From JAWVFM01 sp963823245 (lineage in GTDB: Bacteria; Actinomycetota; Thermoleophilia; Solirubrobacterales; 70-9), in assembly GCA_963823245.1 (NCBI GenBank), contig CAWGKQ010000010.1, positions 372,001-436,000 on the forward strand: a DNA stretch of 64,000 bases, in the 5' to 3' direction. Position numbers and translations under genes: made by a program. The notes below the pieces were generated by a model, which searched no databases, had not been told where the DNA came from, and was given only the letters and a program-made list of their open reading frames with translations. Below, piece by piece: positions 1-10,515 of the stretch. Within the stretch, counting starts at the first letter, position 1. The number at the start of each line of letters is the position of its first letter.

Positions 1-1415
1 TCTCGAGCGCGAACTTGCCGTCCCCGCCGTCGCCGAGCGGATACGAACCGGAGAAGCAGGCATCGCAGTGCAGCTGGGGGTCGGCGCCGATCGCCTCGTA
101 GGTGCCCTCGAGCGACAGGTAGGCGAGCGAGTCCGCCCCGAGCTCCTCCGCGATCTCCTCGATCGAACGCTCGTGGGCAACCATCTCCTCGCTCGTCGAC
201 ATGTCGATGCCGTAGTGGCACGGATGGCGGATCGGGGGCGAGGAGATCCGCAGGTGCACCTCCTTCGCGCCCGCCTCGCGCAGCATCCCGACGATCTGGC
301 GAGTCGTGTTGCCGCGCACGATCGAGTCGTCGACGACGACCACGCGCTTCCCGCTCACGATCTCCGGCAGCGGGTTGAACTTCATCCGCAGACCGCGCTT
401 TCGAAGCTCCTGGCCCGGCTGGATGAACGTGCGGGCCACGTAGCGGTTCTTGATCAGCCCGTCGTCCTGCGGGATCCCCGACGCCCGCGCGAAGCCGTTC
501 GCCGCCGGGTTCCCGGAGTCGGGGACGGAGATCACGAGGTCGGCGTCGACGGGTGCCTCATGGGCGAGGATCTCACCCATCCGCCCCCGCGACTGCTGGA
601 CGACCCGCCCCTCCAGGCGGCTGTCGGGGCGGGAGAAATAGATGTGCTCGAAGACGCAGAACGCCGGATTCCGCGGCTCGACCACCTGCCGCGACTCGAG
701 GCCGTCGGCCGTGAGCGAGATCGAGCTCCCCGGGGCTCACGTCGCGCACCAGCTCGGCGCCGATGATGTCGAAGGCGCAGCTCTCCGACGCCACGCACCA
801 GCGGTCGCCGAGCCGGCCGAGCGAGAGCGGGCGGACCCCGTTCGGGTCGCGGAACGCCACCACGGCCCGCTTGGTCATGACCACCGTCGAATAGGCCCCC
901 TCGAGGCGGGGCATCACGGCGGCGACGGCGTTCTCGATCGGCCGCTCGGGCGCGGTCGACAGCGCCGCCGCGATGATCTCCGAGTCGGAGGTGCCGCGGA
1001 AGGCGATGCCGCGCTCGCGCAGCTCGTTGTGAAGGTCGACGGCGTTCGTCAGGTTGCCGTTGTGGGCGAGCGCGACCTCGCGCCCGTCGTCGCGCCAGAC
1101 CGGCTGAGTGTTCTCCCAGGAGGCGCCGCCGGTGGTGGAGTACCGGACGTGGCCGATCGCCATGTCGCCATCGAGGGCGCGCAGCTTCTCCTCGTCGAAC
1201 ACCTGCGACACGAGCCCGGTGTCGCGCAACGTGGTGATGTGCCCGCCCTCGCAGGTGGCGATCCCCGCGGACTCCTGCCCGCGGTGCTGCAGCGCGTAGA
1301 GCGCGAAGTAGGCGAGGCGAGCCACATCGTGCCCGGGTGCGTAGACGCCGAAGACGCCGCACTCGTCGCGGGGCCCGTCGCGCTCGGCCTCCAGGTAGCC
1401 AGGCGAGGCTCTCAC
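1..1415 (-). CDS. purF: Amidophosphoribosyltransferase, C-terminus outside window, frameshifted
   Basis: Catalyses the first committed step of purine synthesis, PRPP plus glutamine to phosphoribosylamine, in the cytosol. The GTG start at 1415 gives a short propeptide ending before Cys19 (motif DECGVFGV), the N-terminal nucleophile of the glutaminase domain. Typical class-II amidotransferase motifs follow (LQHRGQESAGI, GHVRYSTTG, NGNLTN). Near position 722 the frame shifts by one base; the other frame continues with the PRPP-binding stretch VVVVDDSIVRGNTT and runs to the window edge, so only about 30 residues are missing. The shift is most likely an assembly error because both halves are conserved. 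It is transcribed alone here, divergently from the SDR at 1509, with a TAGCCT hexamer 6 nt before the GTG. Confidence 0.95.
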
Positions 1416-1421
1416 AAACGG

Positions 1422-1427
1422 AGGCTA
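1422..1427 (-). promoter_or_regulatory. -10-like hexamer of purF (leaderless spacing)
   Basis: TAGCCT read on the minus strand lies exactly 6 nt before the GTG of purF. No -35 was confidently identified. The position implies a transcript that begins at or next to the start codon. Confidence 0.4.
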
Positions 1428-1508
1428 GCAACGTGCCCGGATCGTGCGAGCCGATCGCGGGGCGGTCGAGATTTCTACGAACGCTCGTGTTCGCTATGGT
1501 CCCCGGCC

Positions 1509-2351
1509 ATGACCGAGCCCACGAGCCTCGCCGGGCGACGGGTGCTGATCACCGGCGCCGCCCGCGGTATCGGCGCGGCGCTCGCGCGGCGCCTTCACGA
1601 GCGCGGCGCTCGCCTCGCGCTCGCCGGGCTCGAGCCCGAGGCGCTTGCCACCGTCGCAGCCGACTGCGGGGACGCGCCGTATTGGGAGTGCGACATCAGC
1701 GATCGTGAGCGGGTTGACGAGGTTGTCGACGAGGTCGTCGAGGCGCTGGGTGGCCTTGACGTGGTGGTCGCGAACGCGGGGGTGGCGTCGCAGCTTCCAA
1801 TCGTGGGCGGTGATCCGGCGCTCTGGGACAAGACGATCGCCGTGAACCTGACCGGCGCCTACAACACGCTGCGCGCGGCCGCACCGCACATCGCCCATCC
1901 GGGCGGCTACGCGCTGGCTGTCGCCTCGCTCGCCGCGGCCGTGCACCCGCCCCTCATGGCGGCCTACAACGCGTCGAAGGCGGGTGTGGAGGCGCTCGGC
2001 GACACCCTTCGCATCGAGCTGCACGCCACCGGGGCTCGCGTGGGTGTCGCGTACTTCGCCGAGCTCGACACGGACATGACGACGCGCGGCTTCGACACGC
2101 GCGCGGCGAAGAACCTGCTCCGCGCCCGCCCGGGCTCGGGCATCGCTCCGCTCGAGCCGGCGATCGACGCCATCGAGCGCGGGATCGCCCGGCGCTCGCG
2201 CCGCGTCGGATCGCCCGGCTGGGTTCGGCCGCTGCTTCCGTTCCGCGAGGTCGCCCATCGCGCCGTTGAGCTCGCGCTGCGAAGGCGAGCGGCCGGCGCC
2301 GTGGCGATAGCGCAGGAGGAGACGGAGGTCGAGCTCACGACCCCGCAGTGA
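1509..2351 (+). CDS. SDR-family oxidoreductase
   Basis: NAD(P)-dependent short-chain dehydrogenase of 280 residues; substrate unknown. The Rossmann motif TGAARGIG is at residues 15-22, NAG at 89-91, and the catalytic Ser140/Tyr153/Lys157 (YNASK) are all present. The frame is open far upstream, but ATG 1509 places the glycine motif at the usual distance from the N-terminus, and a TATGGT hexamer sits 8 nt before it. The stop overlaps the GTG of the TetR gene, so the two are translationally coupled. The basic C-terminal region after residue 220 resembles lipid-acting 'classical' SDRs, but the substrate cannot be read from sequence. Confidence 0.88.
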   Translation: MTEPTSLAGRRVLITGAARGIGAALARRLHERGARLALAGLEPEALATVAADCGDAPYWECDISDRERVDEVVDEVVEALGGLDVVVANAGVASQLPIVGGDPALWDKTIAVNLTGAYNTLRAAAPHIAHPGGYALAVASLAAAVHPPLMAAYNASKAGVEALGDTLRIELHATGARVGVAYFAELDTDMTTRGFDTRAAKNLLRARPGSGIAPLEPAIDAIERGIARRSRRVGSPGWVRPLLPFREVAHRAVELALRRRAAGAVAIAQEETEVELTTPQ

Positions 2352-2965
2352 GCGTGAGCGCGGTCGAGCAACTCCCGCGCGGGCGCCACGGCCTCGACAG
2401 GGAGGAGGTGCGTGCTTCGCAGCGGGCGCGGATGGTGGCGGCGATGGTGGCGTCGATCTCCGAGCGTGGCTACGTCGAGACCACGGTCGCCGACGTCATC
2501 CGCGGCGCCCGTGTCTCCCGCGAGACCTTCTACGAGCAGTTCTCCAACAAGGAGGACGCGTTCCTCGCCGCGTTCGACTTCTGCACGGCTGAGCTGGCAG
2601 CGCGGATCGAGGCGGCGGGGACCGGGGACGGCGACCCCGTCAAGAGGCTCGAGGACGCCATCGGCACCTACCTGGAGACGCTGCGGGCTGAGCCGGCCCT
2701 CGCGCGCACGTTCCTGGTCGACGCCTACGCCGCGGGCCCGCGCGCGGTCCGCCGGCGTGGGGAGGTGACGGCCGCGTTCGTCGCGCTCGTGACGTCGATC
2801 GTCCAGCCTGCCGACCGCGAGGGCCGGTTCGCCTGCGAGGCGCTCGTTGGCGCCATCAGCTCGATGGTGACGATGCGGGTCGCGGCGGGGGACTTCGACG
2901 CGCTGCCGCGGCTCCGGCGGCCCCTGGTGAATCTGGCCACGCGGCTGCTCACGGAGGCTGCATGA
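2348..2965 (+). CDS. TetR/AcrR-family transcriptional regulator
   Basis: 205-residue one-component repressor. The N-terminal helix-turn-helix covers about residues 30-75 (TTVADVIRGARVSRETFYEQF, then FSNKEDAFLAAFD), followed by a divergent all-helical ligand domain. The GTG start overlaps the preceding TGA (GTGA), and the stop overlaps the next ATG (ATGA). It is therefore cotranscribed with the SDR and the CMD-like gene and probably regulates that unit in response to a small hydrophobic ligand; the ligand is not predictable. Confidence 0.88.
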   Translation: MSVSAVEQLPRGRHGLDREEVRASQRARMVAAMVASISERGYVETTVADVIRGARVSRETFYEQFSNKEDAFLAAFDFCTAELAARIEAAGTGDGDPVKRLEDAIGTYLETLRAEPALARTFLVDAYAAGPRAVRRRGEVTAAFVALVTSIVQPADREGRFACEALVGAISSMVTMRVAAGDFDALPRLRRPLVNLATRLLTEAA

Positions 2966-3501
2966 CCCCGAGGGTTCCGCCGGGCACCGCGAGGCAGATC
3001 GGGCCTCTCGGAACGCTCGTCGCCCGCGCCGCGGGCCGGAGGATGGGCACGGCTCCGCCCAACGTCTTCACCACCCTGGCTCGCAACCGCCGCCTGTTCT
3101 GGCGCTGGCTGCTCTTCGCGGGCGGGCTCATGCCCGGAGGCCGCCTGCCGCGCGCCGACACCGAGCTCGTGATCCTCAGGGTCTCCCACCGCTGCGACTC
3201 CGACTACGAATGGGACCACCACGAGCGTCTCGGACGCCGCGCCGGCCTCTCCGCGGATGACATCGCGCGTGTCCGCGAGGGCCCCGGCGCCGAGGGCTGG
3301 ACCGAGCGCCAGGCGACTCTCCTGCGCGCCACCGACGAGCTCGTCACCGACCGGCGGATCAGGGATGAGACCTGGAGCGCGCTCGAGCGCGAGCTCACCG
3401 TCAACCAGCGGATCGAGCTCTGCATGCTCGCCGGGCACTACGCGATGCTCGCCGGAACGCTCAACAGCCTCGGGGTCGAGCGCGACGAGGCGCGGGCGTG
3501 A
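2962..3501 (+). CDS. Carboxymuconolactone decarboxylase-family protein
   Basis: 179 residues with the CMD/AhpD-like alpha fold. The diagnostic segment is HRCDSDYEWDHHERLGRRAG, near residues 70-95, where Cys, Glu and His are the conserved active-site group. The AhpD CxxC pair is absent, so a peroxidase role is not supported. It sits in a four-gene overlapping unit (SDR, TetR, this gene, esterase), which suggests turnover or detoxification of a cyclic or aromatic compound; this is inference. Confidence 0.8.
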   Translation: MTPRVPPGTARQIGPLGTLVARAAGRRMGTAPPNVFTTLARNRRLFWRWLLFAGGLMPGGRLPRADTELVILRVSHRCDSDYEWDHHERLGRRAGLSADDIARVREGPGAEGWTERQATLLRATDELVTDRRIRDETWSALERELTVNQRIELCMLAGHYAMLAGTLNSLGVERDEARA

Positions 3502-4866
3502 CCGCGCCGCCGCCTCACCGCCGCTCGCGGCGCTTGCCGCACTCGGGCTCGCGGCGCCCGCCGGCGGCCGACGCGGCGCCGCCGGGACCGATGCCGCGGC
3601 TCGCCGACGGCCACGGCATCCACGTCGTCCACCAGCGCAGGCGTGGAGCGCGCCAGCTCGAGGCGCGAGCTCGCCACCAAGGCGCTCCAGCACCCGGTCA
3701 ACGTGCGGATCCTCTTCCCGGCCTCCTACTTCAGGCATCCCGACCGCCGCTACCCGGTCCTCTACCTCTTCCACGGCACGAGCGGGCGGCCGTCGGACTG
3801 GGTGACCGCCGGCGACGCGAAGCGGACGACGCGCGGGCTTCCGATGATCCTGGTGCTTCCCGACGCCGGGTTCGACGGCGACGGGGGCGGGTGGTGCACC
3901 AACTGGTACAACGGCGGCGCCTACGGGCCGCCCGAGTGGGAGACCTTCCACATCGACCAGTTCGATCCCGTGGATCGACTCCAACGTGCGCACGATCGCG
4001 GCGCGCAGGGGCCGGGCGATAGCGGGGCTCTCGCAGGGCGGCTTCTGCTCGCTGAGCTACGCGGCCCGGCATCCCGACATGTTCACGTCGGTGGCGGGCT
4101 TCTCGGGCGGCCGCCGAGATCGACCGCGACGCGGAGGCGATCGCGCTCGTCACGCCGATCATCCAGGCGACCGCCCTCGGCGCTCGACGGCGCCGGCCCG
4201 GACGACATGTTCGGGCCGCGCGTGACCCAGGAGCTCAACTGGAAGGCGCACGATCCGGGCACGCTCAGCACCAACCTGCGCGGCATGCAGATCGGGCTCT
4301 GGACCGGGAACGGTCAGCCGGGGCCGCTCGACTCCGAGCTCGCCGAACCCCGGCGCCGAGGCGATCGAGGCGGGGGTCTTCCAGCTCAACCAGCTCTTCC
4401 ACGGGCACCTGGTCGACGAGGGCATCCCGAGCGCCTACCACTACTACGGGGCCGGCACCCACATCTGGCCCTACTGGGCCCGCGACCTTCGCGAGTACGT
4501 GGGGCCGCTCATGAACCGCTTCGCGCACCCGCCGCGGCGCTCCGCGGGTCGTCGGCTATCGCACGGTCGCGAACCCGTGGCGCCAATGGGGCTGGCGGGT
4601 GGCGCTCCAGCGCCCCGAGCCCGCGTTCAGCTCCCTCTCGGGGGCGAGCCGGCGAGGGTTCGGCCTCACCGGGACCGGGCGACGCGACGGTCACCACGCC
4701 GCGGCTCTACGCGTCCGGCGCGAAGGTCCGGGTCAGCGAGAGCGGGCCGGCCGGGACGACGAGCGCGGCCGCTCGCAGCCGGTGCGAACGGTCGCCTCCG
4801 CGTCTCGGTGCCCGCTGAGCTCCGGCGCCGCTCCCGGCGACGACGCAGGTCACGATCAGGCGATAG
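3498..4866 (+). CDS. Secreted esterase (antigen-85/esterase D-like), frameshifted
   Basis: An alpha/beta-hydrolase esterase that can be followed through several frames. An Ala/Leu-rich signal-like segment is near 3525-3575. Then come VNVRILFPASYF and YPVLYLFHGTSG (3700-3790), MILVLPDAGFDG, and the nucleophile elbow GLSQGGFCSLSYAARHP near 4020-4080. The terminal motif with YGAGTHIWPYWARDL (4440-4490) carries the catalytic His. A C-terminal extension (VANPWRQWGWRVALQRPEP) is recognisable beyond 4570. Shifts occur near 3600, 3970, 4115, 4345 and 4700, so the end is approximate. The GTG start overlaps the preceding TGA. It probably acts on acylated extracellular substrates. Confidence 0.7.
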
Positions 4867-4915
4867 GGCGTTTCGGGTCCGCTTAGGTAGCCGCGGCTAT
4901 CCTGGCGCCCGCCTC

Positions 4916-6765
4916 ATGGTGCCGCCTCGCCGCCACCTTCGTGCGCGAGCGCTAGCGCCGCTCGCCGCACTCACGCTGGCCGCCTGCGGTTGCGGGGACG
5001 GCGGGGGCTCCAGCACCGTCGCGCCCCCGAAGCCGACCAAGAGCCTGCTCGCGGCGTGGCATGCGCTCGAGCGCGCGCCGTGTCCGGCGCCCTACCTCGC
5101 GATCGACCAGAAGACCTCCTACTCGCGTGCGGAGCTCAGGCAGGCGGAGAAGGGCAGGTTCTCGATCAAGGGCCATCCCACGACGCTCGAGCCGTCCATC
5201 GATTGGGCGATGGACCCCTACGACAGCAAGTCCTTCCGCGGCGTCCTCGCGAGCCTCAAGTGGATCGACCCGGTGATCTACGCCTCGCGCCACGGCGATC
5301 GGCAGGCCCTGGCGCAGGCGCGCGACATCGCCCTCGACTGGGTCGCGCACAACCCTCGGCATCACCCGCCGACCGACAAGTCGTGGGAGAACAAGATCAT
5401 CGGCGACCGGGCGCCCTACCTCGCCTACATCACCCGCGCCGCGGCCTGTCAGCACATGCTGAGCTCGCGAGCAGGGCCTGACCCTGATCGAGTCGCTGCG
5501 CCAGCACGGGCGCGCGCTGACGGAGAACAAGCTCTACGTGCCCTCGAACCACGGCCTGTTCATGGACTACGGGCTCGAGGCGCTGGCCAAGGAGGCGGCC
5601 TTCCTCTCGAAGGCGCATGAGTGGGAGAGGTTCGCGCCGAAGCGCTTTCAGAAGACGCTCGAGCGCCGGATCTACCCGAGCGAGGGGTTCTGGCTCGAGA
5701 ACTCCTCCTCGTACCACCTCGCGGTCCTGAAGCTCGTGCGCGAGTTCACCGCGCTCGCCGGCAACGCGGCGCCGCCGAGCCTCCGCCAGATCACGCGCCG
5801 GATGACCGACGTCGCCGGATGGCTGATCGAGCCCGACGGAAAGCGGGTGCTCCTCGGCGACTCGAACCTGAAGCCGACGCCGCCCGAGGCGTCCGCGGCA
5901 GCCCGCGACGACGACGGGATGCTCTTCCTGCGGCGAAGCGGTATCGGCGCCGTCAAGAGCCGGCCGCCCGATTCCGCCTACCTGCTGTTCGCCGCGACGT
6001 TCCAGAACGGCACCCACAACCAGGCCGACGCGCTCACGCTCGACCTCTTCGATCGCGGCCAGCGGATCCTCAGCGACTCGGGCCTCTACGACAAGGAGGA
6101 CGACCCCTGGCAGGTCTACTCGCGCGCCGCGTACTCGCACAGCGTGATGACGATCGACGGCAAGACCTTCCCGCTCGACAAGAAGTTCCGCTACGGCAGC
6201 GGCCTTCGCGCCTCGGGCCAGGGCGGCGGCTGGTTCGCGATGGAGGGGGTGAATCCGAACGCCGAGCGGGTGCAGGGCGTGCGGCATACGCGGCTCGTCC
6301 TCTACAAGCCGCACTACGCGCTGATCGTCGTCGACTCGGCGCGCTCGAAGCGGGGCCACACCTATCAGCGCCTCTTCCAGCTCGGAAAGGACGTGAGGGC
6401 GACGAAGGCGGGCAGCTCGACGGTGAAGCTCGCGGGAAGCACGGATTCCGCGGCGAGCTCAGCTCGACGGGCACCGCGCCGGCGAAGGTCTCGCTCTCGA
6501 CGGGGCAGAGGAACCCGTGCGCGGCTGGCTCTTTCCGCACTACCGCGTCAAGGCGCCGCGCACCACCGCACAGTTCACCGACCGCGGGAAGAACGTCGAC
6601 GAGGTGGCGACGTTCTCGCTGGCGAGGGGGGCGCCCGTGGTGGCGACGCTTGACGGGCCCGTGAGCCGCTCGGGCGCGTCGGTGACGCTCCGCGCCGCTG
6701 GGAGGCAGCGAGGGAGGGTGATCGTCCGGCGGGTGGGCGATCGCCTCCGCGTCACCGCCCCCTAA
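4916..6765 (+). CDS. Heparinase II/III-like lipoprotein, frameshifted
   Basis: Predicted exported polysaccharide lyase of the alginate/heparin-lyase superfamily. The N-terminus carries a lipobox (LTLAAC, followed by GCGDGG), so it should be membrane-anchored outside the cell. The alpha-toroid region has SNHGLFMDYGLEALAKEA and SEGFWLENSSSYHL; the heparinase II/III beta-domain contains RAAYSHSVMTIDGKTF and HTYQRLFQLGK. Shifts near 5475, 6440 and 6515 divide it, but all parts collinearly match one ~615-residue protein. A TATCCT hexamer is 12 nt before the ATG. A paralogue lies at 30654-32361, and both end next to the same hairpin repeat. Confidence 0.75.
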
Positions 6766-6823
6766 CCGCCGAACGTCCCTCGTTGCATTCCATAGCCCCC
6801 AGCGAGGGACGTTCGCGGGGTCA
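6766..6823. repeat. Intergenic palindromic repeat, copy 1 (possible bidirectional terminator)
   Basis: A 13-bp perfect inverted repeat (CGAACGTCCCTCG at 6770-6782 and its complement at 6803-6815) flanks a 20-nt loop that ends in CCCCCAG. It fills the gap between two convergent genes, and its right edge (GGGTCAG) includes the minus-strand stop codon of the hydrolase. A second copy with the same arm sequence and loop length is at 30598-30656. There is no U-tract, so rho-independent termination would be atypical. Confidence 0.7.
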
Positions 6824-8303
6824 GGGGGAGGTGTTGTGGGTGAGGAAGCGGCGGATTCGCTTCGCTGCGGGGGAGTGGCCGTCATAGAGGGAGCCACGTG
6901 GCCCGCGTTGCGGGCGATGTACTGGCGCGCGTCCGGGAACTCCTCGGTGACGAGATGGCCCTCGTGCGGCGTGGTGACGTCGTCGAGCTCGCCTGAGACG
7001 ACGAGCGACCGGCGCGTGCGTCGGCTTCTCGCCGGGCGAGATCGGCGGCTCGTAGAGGCTCGTCGGCTTCGGCCAGGCGAGGCACTCCAGGTACTGGTAG
7101 TCGGAGGCGAGGGCGACCTCGCGCGGGGTGAAGGGCGCGAAGCGGTTCCGCGGGTAGGAGGCGATCGCGCGCATGAGCTGGCGGCGCCGCTCGGGCTCGG
7201 AGGCCGTCTTCGACCACAGGAGCGGGTAGTCGTTGCAGCCGACCGTGAACTCGTCGGCGTGGTCGTAGTGCCCGGGGTGCCAGTAGCCGGGCCGCTGGTC
7301 GACGGTGAGCTTCCGCCAGGCCCGTGGGTCGCCGTTCATGAGGGCCCGGCCGGCGCGGTCGATCTTCAGGTACGAGGCGGGCGGGCCGTAGCCGGCGCCG
7401 CCGAGGGCGTCGAGAAGCGGGGCGGCGCCGTAGTGGTTGCGGCGCAGGTAGCGGGTGAGCCGCGCGAGCCGCCGGCGCGGGTGCGGGCGGGCAGGACGGC
7501 GAGCGCTCGCACGAGATCACGTAGGAGCGGATGCCGGTGCGGGGGATGCTCGGGTACCAGGCGCTCTCGCCGCGCGCCGGGTAGGCGGAGTCGAGGACGA
7601 GGGCGCGGAGGGTCTCGGGGTGGCGGAACGCGTAGGACTGCCCGAGGAACGTCCCGTAGGAGTCGCCGTAGAGCGCGATCTCGACCGAGGCCGAGCGAGC
7701 GGCGCACGGCGTCGATGTCGTCGGCCGCAGCGGTCGTCCTGTACGAGATGAATCGCCGGCCGAGCTCGTGCGCGCATTGGGCCGTGGTGAGCCAGTCGGG
7801 CCCTCGGCCGAGGTTCAGGTCCGGGCACTTGATCGGCTCGGAGCGGCCGGTGCCCCGCATGTCGACGAGGAGGAGGTCGTGGGTGCGCAGCAGCCGCCCG
7901 AAGAGGTTCGTGTACGAGGGCGCGGTGCGCGAGCTGCCGTACCGGGGCCGCCCTCGACGGCGACGATGGGCGTCGAGCGGCGCCCGGCGCGGCGGTCGTC
8001 GGCCGGGCCGGAACGCAAAGCCGATCGAGGTCGTGCCGAGCGAGGGGTCCTTGCGCTCCCACGGGCACCTTGATCGACCCGCAGCGGAAGTCGGGGAGGA
8101 TCTTGCGGCCGCAGCCGTGGAGGTGGGGCGTGGTCGTCTGCAGCGTCGGTCGCCGACGTGGGCGTGCGGCGGTCGCGGCGGTGCCCGTCGAATCGGCGCC
8201 GCCATCGCCGCAGCCGGCGATTAGGAGGGCGGCGATGCCGGCGGCCGCGGCGCGAGGCCGCGCCGGCGGACGAGTGGTCGATCGAGGCCCCTATAGAGCC
8301 CAC
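6821..8303 (-). CDS. Alpha/beta-hydrolase lipoprotein (TAP-like peptidase family), frameshifted
   Basis: Secreted prolyl-aminopeptidase/TAP-like hydrolase. A lipobox region AALLIAGCGDGG lies near 8205-8240. The core reads LLLVDMRGTGRSEPIKCPDL, then the nucleophile elbow GDSYGT near 7655, with the Asp loop (GELDDVTTP) and His segment (NAGHVAPLYDG) near 6960-6890; these are pieced together from different frames. Shifts occur near 8030, 7950, 7690, 7500 and 7020. The start is unresolved because the lipobox frame has a stop immediately upstream and no start codon. It is the last gene of the purC-purL unit, about 20 nt after purL. Confidence 0.7.
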
Positions 8304-8324
8304 AAGTGACGACTCGTCGCGAAA

Positions 8325-10515
8325 TCACGCCGGGGCGGCCACCCGATCGCCCAGGGATTCCCATGCCCTCGCTGCCCGGTCGAGCGGCAGCTCGATCGCC
8401 GTGTCGCCGACCCGAATCGAGATCTCGTCGCCACCCGCACGACCGATCACGCACGGCCTCAACCCCTCCCTCGCCAGCCTCATCCACGAGCCGCGCAACC
8501 GCATCGCCGGCGCCGGCCACCACAAACCTCCCGACTCCCTCGCCGAATAGAACGCCCTCGGGATCATCGCCGGCTTCGACCCTCACCTCGAGGCCGACGT
8601 CGCCCGCGATCGCGCACTCGGCGAGAGCGCAGGCGAGCCCGCCGTCGCTGACGTCGTGGGCGACGGTGACGGCGCCGCTACGAACCACCTCGCGAACGAA
8701 GGCGAGCGTCCGGGCCACCTCCTCGAGATCCATCTCCGGCAGCCCGGGCTCCAGCGCCCCTCGCTGCTTAGCGACCTCGGAGCCCTGCAACGACGCTCCG
8801 GTCGGCCCGACGAGGGCGATCGCGTCGCCATCCTCGAGCGCAACGCCTGCCGGTCCGAGCCGGATCGGGCAGCTCGCCCACGATCCCCACGATCGGCGTG
8901 GGGTAGATCGGGCCGGACTCGGTTTCGTTGTACAGCGAGACGTTGCCCCCGACCACGGGGACGCCGAGCGCCCCGCAGGCGTCGGCGAGTCCCGAGACCG
9001 CGCGGTCGAGCTGCCACGCCGACGTGGGGCTTCTCCGGGTTGCCGAAGTTGAGGCAGTTGGTCAGGCCCAGGGGCTCGGCGCCGGCGCACGCGAGGTTCT
9101 GCGCGCACTCGAGCACGGCCTCGACGGCGCCGCGGTAGGGGTCGCAAGCCACCCGCCGCCCGTTGCCGTCGATCGCGACGGCGATCGCGACCCCAGCCTC
9201 GTCGATCGACAGGACCGCGGCGTCGGCGTCGCCGGGCCGCCGCACGGTGCGCGAGCCCACGATGGAGTCGTACTGCTCGAACGCCCACCGCTTGCTCGCG
9301 ATCGTCGGCGACGCGAGAAGCGACTCCAGGACCTCGCTCGCCGACTCGTCGCCGTCGAGCGCTCCCTCGTTGCCGTACAGCCAGCGCTCGGGCTCGGCGG
9401 GCTCCAGGTCATAGAGCGGGCACTCATCCACCAGGGCACCAACGGGCACCTCGGCCACCGCGGTGCCCGACTCCAGGACGCGCACCGTTTGCGTCCTCGG
9501 TCACCTCGCCGATCACGGCGGCCCCCGTCTGCCAGCGCTCGCAGACCTCGCGCACGGCGTCGACCTGCTCTGGCGTCACCACCGCGAGCATCCGCTCCTG
9601 CGATTCGGAAACCATCACCTCGAACGGCTCGAGGTCCGGATTGCGGAGGGGCACCTTCGTCACGTCGACTTCGATTCCGACTCCGCCCTTGGCGGCCATC
9701 TCGCCCCCGGCCGAGGTGAGCCCGGCGGCACCCAGGTCCTGCAACGCGACCAGGAGATCGCGCTCGAGGAGCTCCAGGCAGCACTCCACCAGCTTCGACT
9801 CCTCGAACGGGTCGCCGATCTGGACGGTGGGCCGCTTCTCGTCGCCCGCCTCGAGCTCGGCCGAGGCGAGGACGGAGGCGCCCCCGATGCCGTCGCGTCC
9901 CGTCGAGGCTCCGAGCAGCATGAGCTTGTTGCCGGGGCCGGCGGCGGCCGAGCGGACCATGCGCTCCGCGGGCGCGAGCCCCACGCACATCGCGTTGACG
10001 AGGCAGTTCTGCTCGTATGGCGCCTCGAAGGCGATCTCGCCGCCCACGGTGGGGACCCCGATCGAGTTGCCGTAGTGGCCGATGCCGGCCACCACCTGAT
10101 CGAGCAGGTACCGCGTGCGCTCGGAGTCGAGCTCGCCGAAGCGCAGCGAGTCGAGCACCGCGATCGGCCGCGCCCCGGTGGCGAAGACGTCGCGCAGGAT
10201 CCCCCCGACGCCGGTCGCGGCGCCCTGGAAGGGCTCAACAGCGCTCGGGTGGTTGTGCGACTCGACCTTGAAGGCGATCGCCCAGCCGCCCGGCAAGGAC
10301 ACGACGCCCGCGTTCTCGCCCGGCCCCATCAGCACCCGCTCACCCTCGGTGGGCAGGCGTCGCAGCAGCTTGCGCGAGTGCTTGTAGGCGCAGTGCTCGC
10401 TCCACAGGAGCGAGAACATCGCGAGCTCGACGCCGTTCGGCTCGCGGCCCAGCAGCCGGACGATGCGGTCGTACTCGAAGTCGGTGAGACCGAGCTCGCG
10501 GTGCTTACTCGCCAA
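8325..10515 (-). CDS. purL: Phosphoribosylformylglycinamidine synthase subunit PurL, frameshifted
   Basis: Small-type PurL (about 730 residues), the ATP-dependent FGAM synthase subunit that works with PurS and PurQ, both encoded upstream in the same unit. Visible motifs: LWSEHCAYKHSR, FKVESHNHPSAVEPFQGAATG, GLTNCLNFGNPEKP, VPVVGGNVSLYNET, TVAHDVSDGGLACALAE. Four single-base shifts (near 9487, 9020, 8870 and 8470) break the frame; each junction restores a continuous family sequence, so I treat them as errors. ATG 10515 overlaps the stop of the glycosyltransferase-sulfotransferase gene by 11 nt. Confidence 0.93.

Noticed and set aside
642..1508. Long in-frame upstream extension of the SDR gene
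   Set aside because: It lies antisense to purF; ATG 1509 gives a canonical SDR N-terminus.
6766..6823. Classical rho-independent terminator
   Set aside because: The stem is strong but has no T-tract on either side and a long 20-nt loop; recorded as a repeat family with possible termination role.
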